Positions 1 through 9,610 of a stretch of DNA of 62,545 nt are shown here, one piece after another. Position numbers and translations under genes: made by a program. Under the pieces are notes generated by a model. It was not told where the DNA came from, did no database searches, and saw only the letters and a program-made list of their open reading frames with translations. Where the stretch lies: contig JBBHKE010001149.1 of NCBI GenBank assembly GCA_037447655.1, forward strand, positions 1-62,545, in the 5' to 3' direction. Source of the stretch: Zygnema cylindricum. Taxonomy: Eukaryota; Streptophyta; Zygnematophyceae; Zygnematales; Zygnemataceae. How positions within the stretch are numbered: position 1 is the first letter of the stretch; the number at the start of each line of letters is the position of its first letter.

Positions 1-505
1 GGCGGTTTGTGGCCATCGCCACACCGGATGACACGTGGCGAAATTCCGTTGGATTGTGGAATCTCCGGAGATTATGGCACCGAATCCGGATTTGACATGT
101 GTCGACATTTTGGCCATGTCGTACAATTTCCGTACATAAAGTACACCGGCAGCTGTACTTTTGCGTACGGAACTCAATTCTGATTGGTTCCGTACATCAG
201 TAGATGGAGTTTGTGAGAGAGATAGGACTTAGAAAAATTAGAAGATAGGACCCTCTCTCCCAAAGAGCTTCTGTACAAAAGGTCAACATTGACCCTCCAT
301 AACCTACTGCTCAGGGGAGCAAATTCAGAGATTCTTTTTGCTATCGACTCAGGGGAGTCTTGTCTTCACAGGGGTGAAGTTGGTCAGCGTTTTTTGTCTG
401 CCAGGGTGGCAGTTATTTTTGCTTAAACACAAAGGGGTCAAGATTATCCTAGAGGCTTCTTGGAAGCTGTCCACTTTGAGGACTTATGGATGTCTTAGAG
501 TTTCA
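1..505 (+). repeat. Ty1/copia LTR (A), left part outside the window
   Basis: This is the U3-R-U5 part of a family-1 copia LTR in plus orientation. It aligns along its length with the LTR at 1983-3061: both share the GTAC-rich U3 blocks, the conserved R/U5 stretch around CTCAGGGGAGTC, and the terminal TTTCA. It ends at 505, where a minus-strand gag-protease remnant begins, so it is inserted in that remnant. The left end and any target-site duplication lie outside the window. It could be a solo LTR or one end of a longer element. Confidence 0.8.
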
Positions 506-1701
506 TTTCTTATCTTAGTGAACATGTGTTTATCTTTACACATGTGCATGGATGCACATGAGTTTACAATCTAACGTGCTTCACCTTTCAATCCACCGAA
601 AGCACATTTCTGCTTTCGTGGTTTTTCGACCTCGTTTTTCGCTTCAACTCCTCATCCAATATGGGTTGATCATCCTCGTCCTCGGATTCCGCCTCATATA
701 CCTGTGTCACAAGGGCCATTTTCTTTCCTCTCGGGGGTCTAACGGTCTGCCCCTCCTTTAACCGCAACTTTGTTAACTTTGCGCATTCAAACATATAGTG
801 CCCGAGTTTCTTACAAAAATGGCACAAACCCTTGGGAGTCCTTGGTCCGAACTCCTCGGTCTAATTTTTATGTCCCTCCCCTCGATAATTTCTAACCTGT
901 TTCCTATAATCATTGTTCCTCCAATACATCCTAGCTGCCAAAGCTTGCCCACTGTTTCCTCCCATTCAGATCTCAACCATATTCTCCCGAACGAGGATCA
1001 TCCATACCACAGAAATCCAAATCCACCTTGAGTCCACCAAGTCCTACACACGGTTGACTATGTTCTCGCACTCATCGGGTAACTTCATCAGTAAACAGTT
1101 AACCTTTTACTTTTCACTCAATACCTTTCCAGTACTCTCTAGTTGCTTGAAAACTGTAGCAAGCTCATTGCAAAAATCCAACATATTTCCCCCTTTGTAT
1201 ACATACTCCTTAATTTTCTGATCAGCCTACTGTTGTTGCTGAATCATACCACTTCGGTACATCTCTATGAAAGCCACCCGAAGATCGAATGCCCTCTCTA
1301 CCTGCAAATGCGGAGATGTAAGCCCTTGAATAAGATGGCAGAGGATGAAGTGCTTAGGCGCTATATTGTTGTAGTCCCAGGTATCAATATCATTCTGCTT
1401 GTTCCTCGAAATAGGTGACATGAATGCCGAACCGGTTGCTATTGGTGTGATCATCTCCTTCTCCTTTCCTTTGACCACCACCTCCCCTTCTTTTGTCTCC
1501 TTCGTTGAAGATGGATCTGCATCTCTAGTGAATTTGCCTCATGTAAACCCTGGAGGTATCCTGAGACTTGATGGATGCCTCACCTGTCCACTTACTATTC
1601 CCCAAAAACGTTTCTCACATAAAGCTCCTACCATAATACTTTCAAAGTATATGAAGCTAGCTCTATTGAATATGGGCACCCTAGATGATGGGACCATAAC
1701 G
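506..1701 (-). pseudogene. Degenerate copia gag-protease fragment (element I)
   Basis: Read on the minus strand from 1721 downward, this is a family-1 Gag followed by the start of protease. The Gag N-terminus (motif VPIF, then FWGIVSGQVR) begins at an ATG at 1721, which lies 20 nt inside the adjoining LTR. A CCHC knuckle (C-x2-C-x4-H-x4-C) lies near 785-827. The protease region near 520-575 still shows ASMHMC, but its active-site DSG is degraded. Stops and frameshifts break it throughout. The rest of pol would lie left of the window or beyond the LTR inserted at 1-505. Confidence 0.8.
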
Positions 1702-1982
1702 TGCAATTTTGAGACCTCCATAGTTCCTCAGAGTAGGCACCTCACACGAAGCCTTTAGGATAAACCTGACCCTTTTGTATTTCAGCAAGAATAACTACCA
1801 CCTTGGCAGACAAAAACTCTGACCACCTTCACCTTTGTGAAGGCAAGACTCCTCTGAGTTGATAGGAAAAAGAATCTCTGAATTTGCTCCCCTGAGCAGT
1901 AAGTTATGAAGGGTCAAAGTTGACCTTTTGTACAAAAGCTCTCTGGGAGAGAGGGTCCAATCTATCAAATTTTTCTAAGTCC

Positions 1983-3061
1983 CGTAGAAATTAATGGTTT
2001 TTTAAGTATTTTCTAGGTCAGAAATAAGAAAGAAGCCGAGGCAGTCTACCTCTAACTTCTCTCTCCAACTCTTAAACTTGTCGCAGTCACTGAGAAATTG
2101 GAGAGGAAGCTAGAGCCATGGCTACCTAGGCTATCCTGAGGTTCACGGGAAATATATATTCGGGGTTTATTAAGTAAAAATATATGCGGCGGCCACACGA
2201 TTATATTTCTATTCAGACCTAGAAAATACTTAAAAACCATTATTTTTTACATGCCGGCCGGCAAGCTGCCGGTAGCCGGTAACCTTAGCCGTTAAGTCTT
2301 AAAGTAGTGTTATGTACTATATAGTTTGATAACAATTGAAATATTTATACGTAGGATAAATCATTTAACTATAATTGTTTACGGGATACATAGAACCGGT
2401 AGTGTAAAAGTAAGAATTGCGGTACGGATTAGAAATCAATACGGCGCATTGATTTCGTAAGCAAAACAAATACCGCGCATGTATTTATTACGGCTCTGAT
2501 CAAATGTGAATTTAATCGGACGGCCAGAATTAGCGCCGAGATCTCGGAAGAATGATTCGGTGGTTTGTGGGCATCGCCACATCAGATGACACGTGGCGAA
2601 ATTACATGGACTCGTGGTATCTCCGAAGATTACGGCACCAAATTCGGATATGACATGTGTCGACATTTAGGCCATGTTGTACAATTTCCGTACATAAAGT
2701 ACACCGGCGATAGTACTTTTGTGTACGGAGAAGAAATCTGATTGGTTCCGTACATCAGTAGATAGAGTCTGTGAGAGGGATAGGACTTATAAAAATTAGG
2801 AGATAGGATCCTCTCTCCCAGAGAGTTTCGTACCAAAGGTCAACTTTGACCCTCCATAACTTACTGCTCAAGGGAGCAAATTCAGAGATTCTTTTTGCTA
2901 TCGACTCAGGGGAGTCTTTTCTTCAAAAGGGTGAAGTTGGTCAGAGTTTTTGTCTGATAGGGTGGCAGTTATTTTTGCTGAAACACAAAGGGGTCAGGAT
3001 TATCCTAGAGGCTTCTTAGAAGCTGTCCACTCTGAGGACTTATGGAGGTCTCAGAGTTTCA
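1983..3061 (+). repeat. Solo copia LTR (G) nested in a minus-strand LTR
   Basis: A plus-oriented family-1 LTR of about 1079 bp. It starts at CGTAGAAATT (first base apparently changed from T) and ends in GTTTCA. Its flanks are two halves of the minus LTR of element I. I could not find a matching 5-bp target-site duplication (AGTCC on the left, CTATC on the right), so it may result from inter-element recombination or deletion rather than a clean solo insertion. Confidence 0.75.
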
Positions 3062-3499
3062 CTATCTCTCTCCAAAACTCTATCTACTAAAGTACGACAC
3101 CAATCATAATATTGTATCGTACAGAAAGGTACAGGTGCCGGTGTACTTTTTGTACGTCCATTGTACGACATAGTCAACACGTCGACACATGTCATTTTTG
3201 GATTCGTTCCTGTAAACCCTTGAGATGCCATATTCCAATATGGTTGTAGCACGTGTCATTTGATGTGATGTTGACCGCAAACAGCCAAAAAACCATTCCA
3301 CGATCTCGGCATGTTTCATGCCCAGAAAACCGGATTTAAATCGAGCTAATATAAATATTAAGCCATATTTGTTCGGCTCAAACAACGCCTGATGTTTGAA
3401 TATTCCCACTTACAAGCTTTACAAACCGCTTTATTTCCAAATATCGCTAAACAAATAGCCTACAAAATTATTTAATTATCAAACCCTATATCGTGTCCG

Positions 3500-3580
3500 C
3501 GATCCTACCACTAGCTAAGGCTACCCACTATAGGCAGCCCGCCATAAAATGTACTTGGTTCAAATCCCGTGGTACCAATA
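3500..3580 (+). promoter_or_regulatory. tRNA-like B-box segment in the LTR of element I
   Basis: The plus strand here runs antisense to the LTR. It contains TAGCTAAGG, weakly like an A-box, and about 50 nt later a perfect B-box match, GTTCAAATC (3558-3566; consensus GWTCRANNC), followed by GTGGTACCA. No convincing T-stem pairing remains. It sits at the same place in the LTR as the clearer modules in B, M and N. Confidence 0.4.
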
Positions 3581-3777
3581 ACTATTTTGCAACTGCCAAC
3601 GGTGTTTGTCCTCACCGATAAAGATAAAGGCGGCCATGGTTTTTCTCCAATTTTCAGTGAGTGCGCAAAGTGTGGGAGCTGGAGAGAGGAGTTAGAGGCA
3701 GACTGCCTCTGCTTTTTTTCTGCATTCTACAAAATCTAGAAAATACTAAAATATCCTTTAATTTCTACAATATTATC

Positions 3778-4660
3778 TGAAATCCTGTGGTCTCCATTGA
3801 CCCACAGAATGAGCAGCCTATGTAAAGCCTCTATGATAATATTTGCCCCTTCCACTTTCCCACTGAATAAGTGCCGCCCAGGCACACAAATATTCTGACT
3901 ACCCTCACCCTTGTGAGGACAAGACTTTGTCAAACGCAAAAAGAATCACTGAATTTGCTCCCCTGAGCAGTAAGTTATGGCTGGTCAAAGATGACCTTTA
4001 TAGTTACAAGCTCTCTTACAGAAAGGTACCTAAATATCACTAAGTCTTGGTCTACCTACTCACGACTACCTACTACTAAACCCTAGTCCAATAGGAACAC
4101 TATATACTACAAGAATGTACAATAGGAGATGTACTTATTGTTCTGCCATTTTACGACATGGTCTACAAAGTGACAGCTGGCAAAGCGGGAGCCATGGTTC
4201 CTCCTCCCATCTTCTCCGGTATCAAATAATGTGGCGCCACGTGGCACCACGTGACGCTATCTCCAAATGACGCCAAAATCTCACTTCGCGTGGCGGCTAT
4301 AATGCCGGCCGTCCGATCAAAACATATTTTACACGGTTCAGATTCGCATACATGCATGAATTGCTCCTTTTGGTTAGTCTGCTGTTAATTAGCAGTTGCG
4401 TTAATGTTTATATATCTTTGAAACCCGCCACTTGTATCGTTTCGATAACGCCTTAGTTGTTAAGACGTACGACTATAAAGAGGTCCATAGACCTAGGTTC
4501 ATATCTCGACTTAGGCAACATTTTAGTAAAATATCCTCTACTTCAAAATCCGCCACTTTCTAAATATCGCGGCAGCCATGGCGTGCCTTTAATCCTCACT
4601 CTCTTTCTTTAAAATAAAACTAAAATAGATAAGTGAACTATTAATGACCTCTTTTCAACA
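3778..4660 (-). repeat. 3' LTR of element C
   Basis: An 883-bp LTR starting TGAAATCC at 3778 on the plus strand and ending TTCAACA at 4660. Directly to its right is CTCCCCTTAATT, the complement of the polypurine tract, which marks this as the 3' LTR of a minus-strand element. A tRNA-like segment, TTAGTTGTTAAGACG then GTTCATATC (4497-4505, one mismatch to the B-box consensus), lies on the plus strand. Confidence 0.88.
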
Positions 4661-5187
4661 CTCCCCTTAATTCCTTGTCACTTTTTTATTTTAATCCACA
4701 GTTTTCTCTACAATAAATCAACTTAGGGGAAGGCACTGGTTTTATCATCATGTCTGCAATCAGTTCTCTATCAGTTTTATGAACTAGTTTAATAATTTTA
4801 TTTTCAACCTTCTCTTTGACAAAGCTTAGTCTAATATCCATATGCTTAGCTTTGAAGTGATGTTTCGGATTAGCCGCAATAGAGATAACAACTTGATTAT
4901 CACAAAAAACATTTTGAGTTCCAGACTTCATGAACCGAAGTTATTCAATAAGAGATTTAACCCACATTAATTCTTTGGTAACAGCACATGATGCCATGTA
5001 TTCAGCCTCCATAGTGGACAGAGCAACTTCTTTTTGTTGCTTGCTACTCCAACAACATTCACCGGATCCAATTTGCAACACATATCCAGTCGTACACCGC
5101 CTTAAAGGCACATCTTTATAACTAGCATCACTCCACGTGGTGATGTCAGTGTGCTCCCCTCCCAAATGCAACCCCAATTCCCTTGTC
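4661..5187 (-). pseudogene. RNase H end of pol, element C
   Basis: The minus strand encodes the C-terminal copia RNase H: ITTWSDASYKD, STMEAEYMASC, FCDNQVVISIAANP and the terminal KPVPSPK motif. These correspond to the last 170 or so residues of the L polyprotein. At 5188-5192 (CCCAC) solo LTR D interrupts it; the sequence resumes at 10323 without loss of a codon. One frame break separates the two halves at about 4932-4941. Confidence 0.85.
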
Positions 5188-5386
5188 CCCACTATTGAAA
5201 TAAGTAGTTTTTGTATTTTCTAGGTCTAAAATAAATTAGCGGAAACATATATAGAAAATGATGGCAGCCTGCCTCCATCTCTTCTCTCTTTCCCCCATAC
5301 TTATTGTAGTCACTGAAGGAGAGAGAGAGCGATGGAGCCATGGTTGCCTCAGCTCCATAGGAAGGACTAAAGAGTGACATAAGTCA

Positions 5387-6560
5387 TGAAGCTCTGAGAC
5401 CTCCATTGGCCATCAGAGTATGCAGATCCAAAAGAAGCTTATCTAGATAGTGCCGACTCCAAGTTTATATAAACCCAAGTGACTGACCCCTTGACAGTCA
5501 GAACCCCAATATAGATTCACCCTTGTGAAATAACACTTTCTGTGTGCTCAGTTCCACCACAGAATGCAAAGTTAGAATATGAGATTTGGACACATTCACC
5601 CACTTTGAATTTCCCTTAGAAATGCAGCCACCCTGGTAGACAAAAAACTCTAACAAACTACATACCTGTGTAGCGTGGACTCCCTTGAGTCGGCAGCAAA
5701 AAGAATCACTAAAAATGGTCAAGTAAATTGAGAGTTATGGCTGGTCAAAGTTTGCCATTTATACAAGGTGCTCTCTTGGAGAGGCAGCTACTTACCCAAA
5801 ATTTTCTAAGTCCTATTCCCTCTCTAAAACTCTATCTACTGAAGTACGACACCAATCAAATTACTGTGTCGTACAGAAAAGTACAGGTGCCGGTGTACTT
5901 TCTGTATGGCCATTGTACGATATGGCCAAAATGTCGACACGTGTCATATCAGGATTAGTTCCTATAATCTCCGAAATTCCCGTAATCCAATGTTATCACG
6001 CCACGTGTCATCTGACGTGGCAAATACCGTAAAACGGCAAAAGTACCTTTTCCGTGATCGCGGCGCCTATCGCGACCGTCCGATCAAAACCGGCTATAAT
6101 CCTAGCCGCTGAAATTCGACGCGCAGTATTTGTTTCGCTATCGAAACAAATGCGCGGTATCCGTTCTGTCCGCGTACCGTACTGCGTACTAAATCAAACT
6201 TTACCTATGTACTAAGTATCTATTCGCCGTTAAACGAATTAATCTACATGTGACAATTTATATATTTATCAAATCCAATACATGCTAATATGTATCCTAG
6301 GCCTAACGGTTAGAGCTAATGTTTAAACGAAATTGACGGACGGCAAGTACCAGGATCGATTCCTGGGTCCGTCAATTAACTTTTAGTATATATCTAATCC
6401 ACCCCATGTCTTCTCTAGTGAGCATTAGGCAGCCATGGCTCTTACTCCCTATCAAGCCTTCAATGACTACAACAAGTGTGGGGGCTTGGAGAAGGGAGTC
6501 AGGGACAGACTGCCTTTGCTCTTTTTCTATAAAGACCTAGAAAATACTCAAATATCAACA
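5387..6560 (-). repeat. 3' LTR of element B
   Basis: A 1174-bp LTR, TGAAGC... to ...ATCAACA on the plus strand. It has the GTAC palindrome near 5870-5915, a TATAAA on the minus strand near 5760, and the tRNA-like module at 6304-6375. By eye it differs from its partner LTR at a few per cent of positions. Confidence 0.9.
6304..6375 (+). promoter_or_regulatory. tRNA-like module in B 3' LTR, antisense to the element
   Basis: GGTTAGAGC (A-box-like) is followed by a hairpin that copies the acceptor/T-arm half of a tRNA. TTGACGGAC (6333-6341) pairs over 9 bp with GTCCGTCAA (6367-6375). Inside it, CCAGG-ATCGATT-CCTGG (6350-6366) forms a 5-bp stem with a 7-nt loop. There is no gap between the T-stem and the 3' acceptor strand, as in tRNA. 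GATCGATTC (6354-6362) is a perfect B-box. D and anticodon arms are missing between the stems, so this is not a functional tRNA gene. Confidence 0.6.
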
Positions 6561-6854
6561 CTCCCCTTATTTTCTAGTCTACTTTTTCAACTCTTACAAA
6601 CAAATAAACAAACACTCCTTCCCATATTTCCTTTTTCTTTTCCTTTTATAAAACTTAAGAAAAATACTCTCGTATTTATAACAATGCATTAGATGAACTG
6701 AAATAATAATTGCATCACACATTTCATTTAGCACCTCACTTATCATAAATCCGATCAAAGATTTTATCCACCTCCTCTCTTTTTCATCCAACCATAATCT
6801 ACTTTCCCCTTTGCATTTCCAACAGTCAGCCCCATCCCCAACCTGCAACACATA

Positions 6855-7685
6855 TCAAGATGATAACCCTTTTACATGCACATCTTCACAAGTGACATCA
6901 CACCAAGTAGTGATGTCAAATCCATCCACCCCCAAATATTCCCCAAAAACACTAGTCCCCACTAAGTTCCTCGTAAGATCTACATCTTTCGTACTCATAT
7001 TTTTATCCATGATAATTACCCCATTTTCTAAACTTCCCTCACTCTCTCCTATGGAATTTTTTCCACTATAACTTTCTAATTTAATTCCCAATAAATATTT
7101 CTTCTCCCCTAAACCTTTAATCAAATATTTATCTTCTCCCCTATCCTTTAAAACCTCTTCGAGTTTCACTTCTCCCCTTTCCTCGGAATTTGTTGAAGTC
7201 TCCCTTTCCTCTTTCTCCTCTTCCCCTTCTTCCTCCTCATCCACATTCCAACTTCTAAGTTTTTCCAAACAAGGGCATTCCTCCATATAATGACCCGGTT
7301 CCCTACAAAAGAAGCAAACCCCCTTTTTCAAAGCTCCCCTTTCTTTTCCTCTCCCTCTCTTTCCACCAAAGTTCCGATAAGGTTTACCTTTGTCTTTCTT
7401 TCTCTCATCACGCTCTCGCTCGTCACCACCGTTCCTCTCATCACGCTTCCGCTCCTCACCACCGTTCCTCTCATCACGCTTCCGCTCGTCACCGTCGTTC
7501 CTCTCATCACGCTTCCGCCAATCACCACCAGCTGAAAATGCCTTGACCCTGTCCCTTCCCCTACGAAGCTCCAAAGTGCTTTCCCTCACAAGAATTATCC
7601 CCATGGTAAAGCTCCAAGTCCATGAGGAGCCATCCATTGCCTGCATATGACAAATGATGTTTTCGTACTCATCTGGGAGTTTCAT
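6855..7685 (-). CDS. Gag fused in frame to RT and RNase H remnants (element B)
   Basis: A 276-codon open frame. Residues 1-50 are the C-terminal part of copia Gag (KLPDEYENII...). Residues 57-98 are a basic-acidic repeat built on RKRDERNGGDE, about four units. A CCHC knuckle, CFFCREPGHYMEEC, lies near residue 123. An acidic linker follows. Then come pieces recognisable from L: EKKYLLGIKLE (RT), NGVIIMD (RT connection), NLVGT and DGFDITTWCDVTCEDV (RNase H start). Catalytic YVDD and protease DSG are absent. The frame starts inside Gag; the Gag N-terminus lies upstream in other frames. Element M has the same layout, so the shortened form was probably a mobile lineage rather than a one-off deletion. 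Confidence 0.65.
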   Translation of the reverse strand: MKLPDEYENIICHMQAMDGSSWTWSFTMGIILVRESTLELRRGRDRVKAFSAGGDWRKRDERNDGDERKRDERNGGEERKRDERNGGDERERDERKKDKGKPYRNFGGKRGRGKERGALKKGVCFFCREPGHYMEECPCLEKLRSWNVDEEEEGEEEKEERETSTNSEERGEVKLEEVLKDRGEDKYLIKGLGEKKYLLGIKLESYSGKNSIGESEGSLENGVIIMDKNMSTKDVDLTRNLVGTSVFGEYLGVDGFDITTWCDVTCEDVHVKGLSS

Positions 7686-8347
7686 AAGTAGTGTATTAAT
7701 CTTACTCTCCTCAGATTCTACCTATCCCGCACTAGTAAGCTCAACATATAACGCAGCAATATCATTGCAAAACTCTATCATGCTACCGCCTTTATAAACG
7801 TAGGCCTCTATTTCGTGTTTTACTAATTGCTGCCTTTGAATAGTCTTACTCTTATAAATCTGAATTAGTGCTTCCCATATATATCTGTGAAGACTTGGTT
7901 AGACTTAAAAGAGTGAAAGCTATCGATTTAGACACACATCTAAGTATGAGATGTTTTGCTATAGTGTTTTTGTATTCCCATATTTTCCTGTCATTTTTTT
8001 CAGTTTTAATCCCTACATGTGGTACCATAGCTGAGAGCCTAGCTCCCCTCACCATAGGTGTCCCTTTTTCCTTCTCCCCTATTTCCCCATCCACTGAAAG
8101 ATTTTTCCCTTCACCTTCCGTTGCATCTGAACTCCGGTTGATATTCTGGGCAGCCTCAGATGAATCTCCATAGTAAGCTCCTCCAAAGCAAGGTGGCGGA
8201 CATCTCACTTGTCCCGAAACAATTCCCCATAAGTGCTTCTCGAAAAAGCAATCCCGCCATTGTAAACTCCGAATAAGTGAAGTCTGTTCCATCGAACATA
8301 GGAACCGTAGATGGTGGGCCCATAACCTGAAACTCTGAGACCTCCAT
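7686..8347 (-). pseudogene. Gag N-terminal region, element B, frame-broken
   Basis: Minus-strand fragments match the Gag N-terminus of element L: QVMGPPSTVPMFDG from the ATG at 8347, then the HLWGIVSGQVRCPPP region at 8190-8250 and the KHLILRC segment near 7930. They sit in at least two frames and carry stops. The ATG lies 20 nt inside the LTR. The primer-site match at 8313-8327 is part of this coding sequence. Confidence 0.75.
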
Positions 8348-9501
8348 TAGCCCTCAGATTATGCAGATCCAAAAGAAGCTAATCTAGATAGTGCCGACTC
8401 CAAGTTAATATAAACCCAAGTGACTGACCCCTTGACAATCAGAACCCCAATATAGATTCACCCCTGTGAAATAACACTTTCTGTGTGCTCAGTTCCACCA
8501 CAGAATGCAAAGTTAGAATACGAGATTTGGACACATTCACCCACTTTGACTTTCCCTTAGAAATGCAGCCACCCTGGCAGACAAAAAACTCTGACGGACT
8601 ACACCCATGTGTAGCGTGGAATCCCCTGAGTCCGCAGCAAAAAGAATCACTGAAAATGGTCAAGTAAATTGATAGTTATGGCTGGTCAAAGTTTGCCATT
8701 TATAGAAGGTGCTCTCTGGGAGAGGCAGCTACTTACCCAAAATTTTCTAAGTCCTATTCCCTCTCTAAAACTCTATCTACTGAAGTACGACACCAATCAA
8801 ATTACTGTGTTGTACAGAAAAGTACAGGTGCCGGTGTACTTTCTGTACGGCCATTGTACGACATGGCCAAAATGTCGACACGTGTCAAATCAGGATTAGT
8901 TCCTGTAATCTCCGAAATTCCCGTAATCCAATGTTATAACGCCATGTGTCATCTGACGTGGCAAATACCGTAAAACGCCAAAAGTACCTTTTCCGTGATC
9001 GCGGCGCCTATCGCGGCCGTCCGATCAAAACCGGCTATAATCCTAGCCGCTGAAATTCGACGCGCAGTATTTGTTTCGCTATCGAAACAAATGCGCGGTA
9101 TCCGTTCTGTCCGCGTACCGTACTGCGTACTAAATCAAACTGTACCTATGCACTAAGTATCTATTCGCCGTTAAACGAATTAATCTACATGTGACAATTT
9201 ATATATTTATCAAATCCAATACATGCTAATATGTATCCTAGGCCTAACGGTTAGAGCTAATGTCTAAACGAAATTGACGAACGGCAGGGACCAGGATCAT
9301 TTCCTGGGTTCTTCAATTAACTTTTAGTATATATCTAATCCACCCAATGTCTTCTCTAGTGAGCATTAGGCAGCCATGGCTCTAGCTCCATATCAAGCTT
9401 TCAGTGACTACAACAAGTGTGGGGGCTTGGAGAAGGGAGTCAGGGACAGACTGCCTTTGCTCTTTTTCTATAAAGAACCCGAAAATACTCAAATATCAAC
9501 A
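8328..9501 (-). repeat. 5' LTR of element B
   Basis: A 1174-bp LTR, TGAAACTC... to ...ATATCAACA on the plus strand, the same length as its partner at 5387-6560. Its left edge abuts GGTGGGCCCATAACC (8313-8327), the complement of the half-tRNA primer site. Its tRNA-like module is at 9244-9316. Confidence 0.9.
9244..9316 (+). promoter_or_regulatory. tRNA-like module in B 5' LTR
   Basis: Same layout as in the partner LTR: TTGACGAAC (9274-9282) pairs with GTTCTTCAA (9308-9316), and CCAGG-ATCATTT-CCTGG (9291-9307) is the T-arm. Relative to the partner, one G-C pair of the long stem has become A-T through changes on both strands, while another pair is now mismatched. The B-box GATCATTTC has one mismatch to consensus. 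Confidence 0.5.
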
Positions 9502-9524
9502 AGTCACTCTCAACAAAAGGTTGA

Positions 9525-9610
9525 GTCCGGCACGACTCGAACCCCCGACCGGTAGAGCGCGGCGTAGCCGTTAGCTCTAACCAGTCTGTCGTAGAAGTCC
9601 GTTAGATGAT
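9525..9610 (-). promoter_or_regulatory. tRNA-derived segment in LTR D
   Basis: On the minus strand, GACTGGTTAGAGC (A-box-like) is followed about 45 nt later by GGGGGTTCGAGTCGTGCC, with a perfect B-box GTTCGAGTC (9534-9542). It occupies the same place in the LTR as the modules of B, M and N and is also antisense, but the sequence recalls a different tRNA. Acceptor pairing is not clear, so it is a relic or promoter rather than a tRNA gene. Confidence 0.45.

Larger units (their letters stand above)
1702..3769 (-). repeat. 5' LTR of element I, split by another LTR
   Basis: A minus-oriented family-1 LTR occupies 1702-1982 and 3062-3769 (about 989 bp), interrupted by the plus-oriented LTR at 1983-3061. 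Its start in reading direction is TGTAGAAAT at 3769. Its end at 1702 abuts a diverged copy of the initiator-tRNA primer site. A B-box match, GTTCAAATC, lies on the plus strand at 3558-3566, antisense to the LTR. Confidence 0.8.
5387..9501 (-). mobile_element. Non-autonomous copia element B
   Basis: A complete minus-strand element of 4115 bp with two 1174-bp LTRs (5387-6560 and 8328-9501) and the perfect duplication AGTCA (5382-5386 and 9502-9506). The internal region is only 1767 bp. It has a primer-site match at 8313-8327 next to the 5' LTR and a polypurine complement CTCCCCTTATTTT at 6561. It encodes Gag fused to shortened pieces of RT and RNase H; protease, integrase and most of RT are absent. 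Movement would need proteins from a relative such as L. It is inserted in solo LTR D. Confidence 0.92.

Noticed and set aside
9525-9610. Functional tRNA gene in LTR D
   Set aside because: B-box is good, but acceptor and anticodon stems do not pair and there is no clear anticodon arm.
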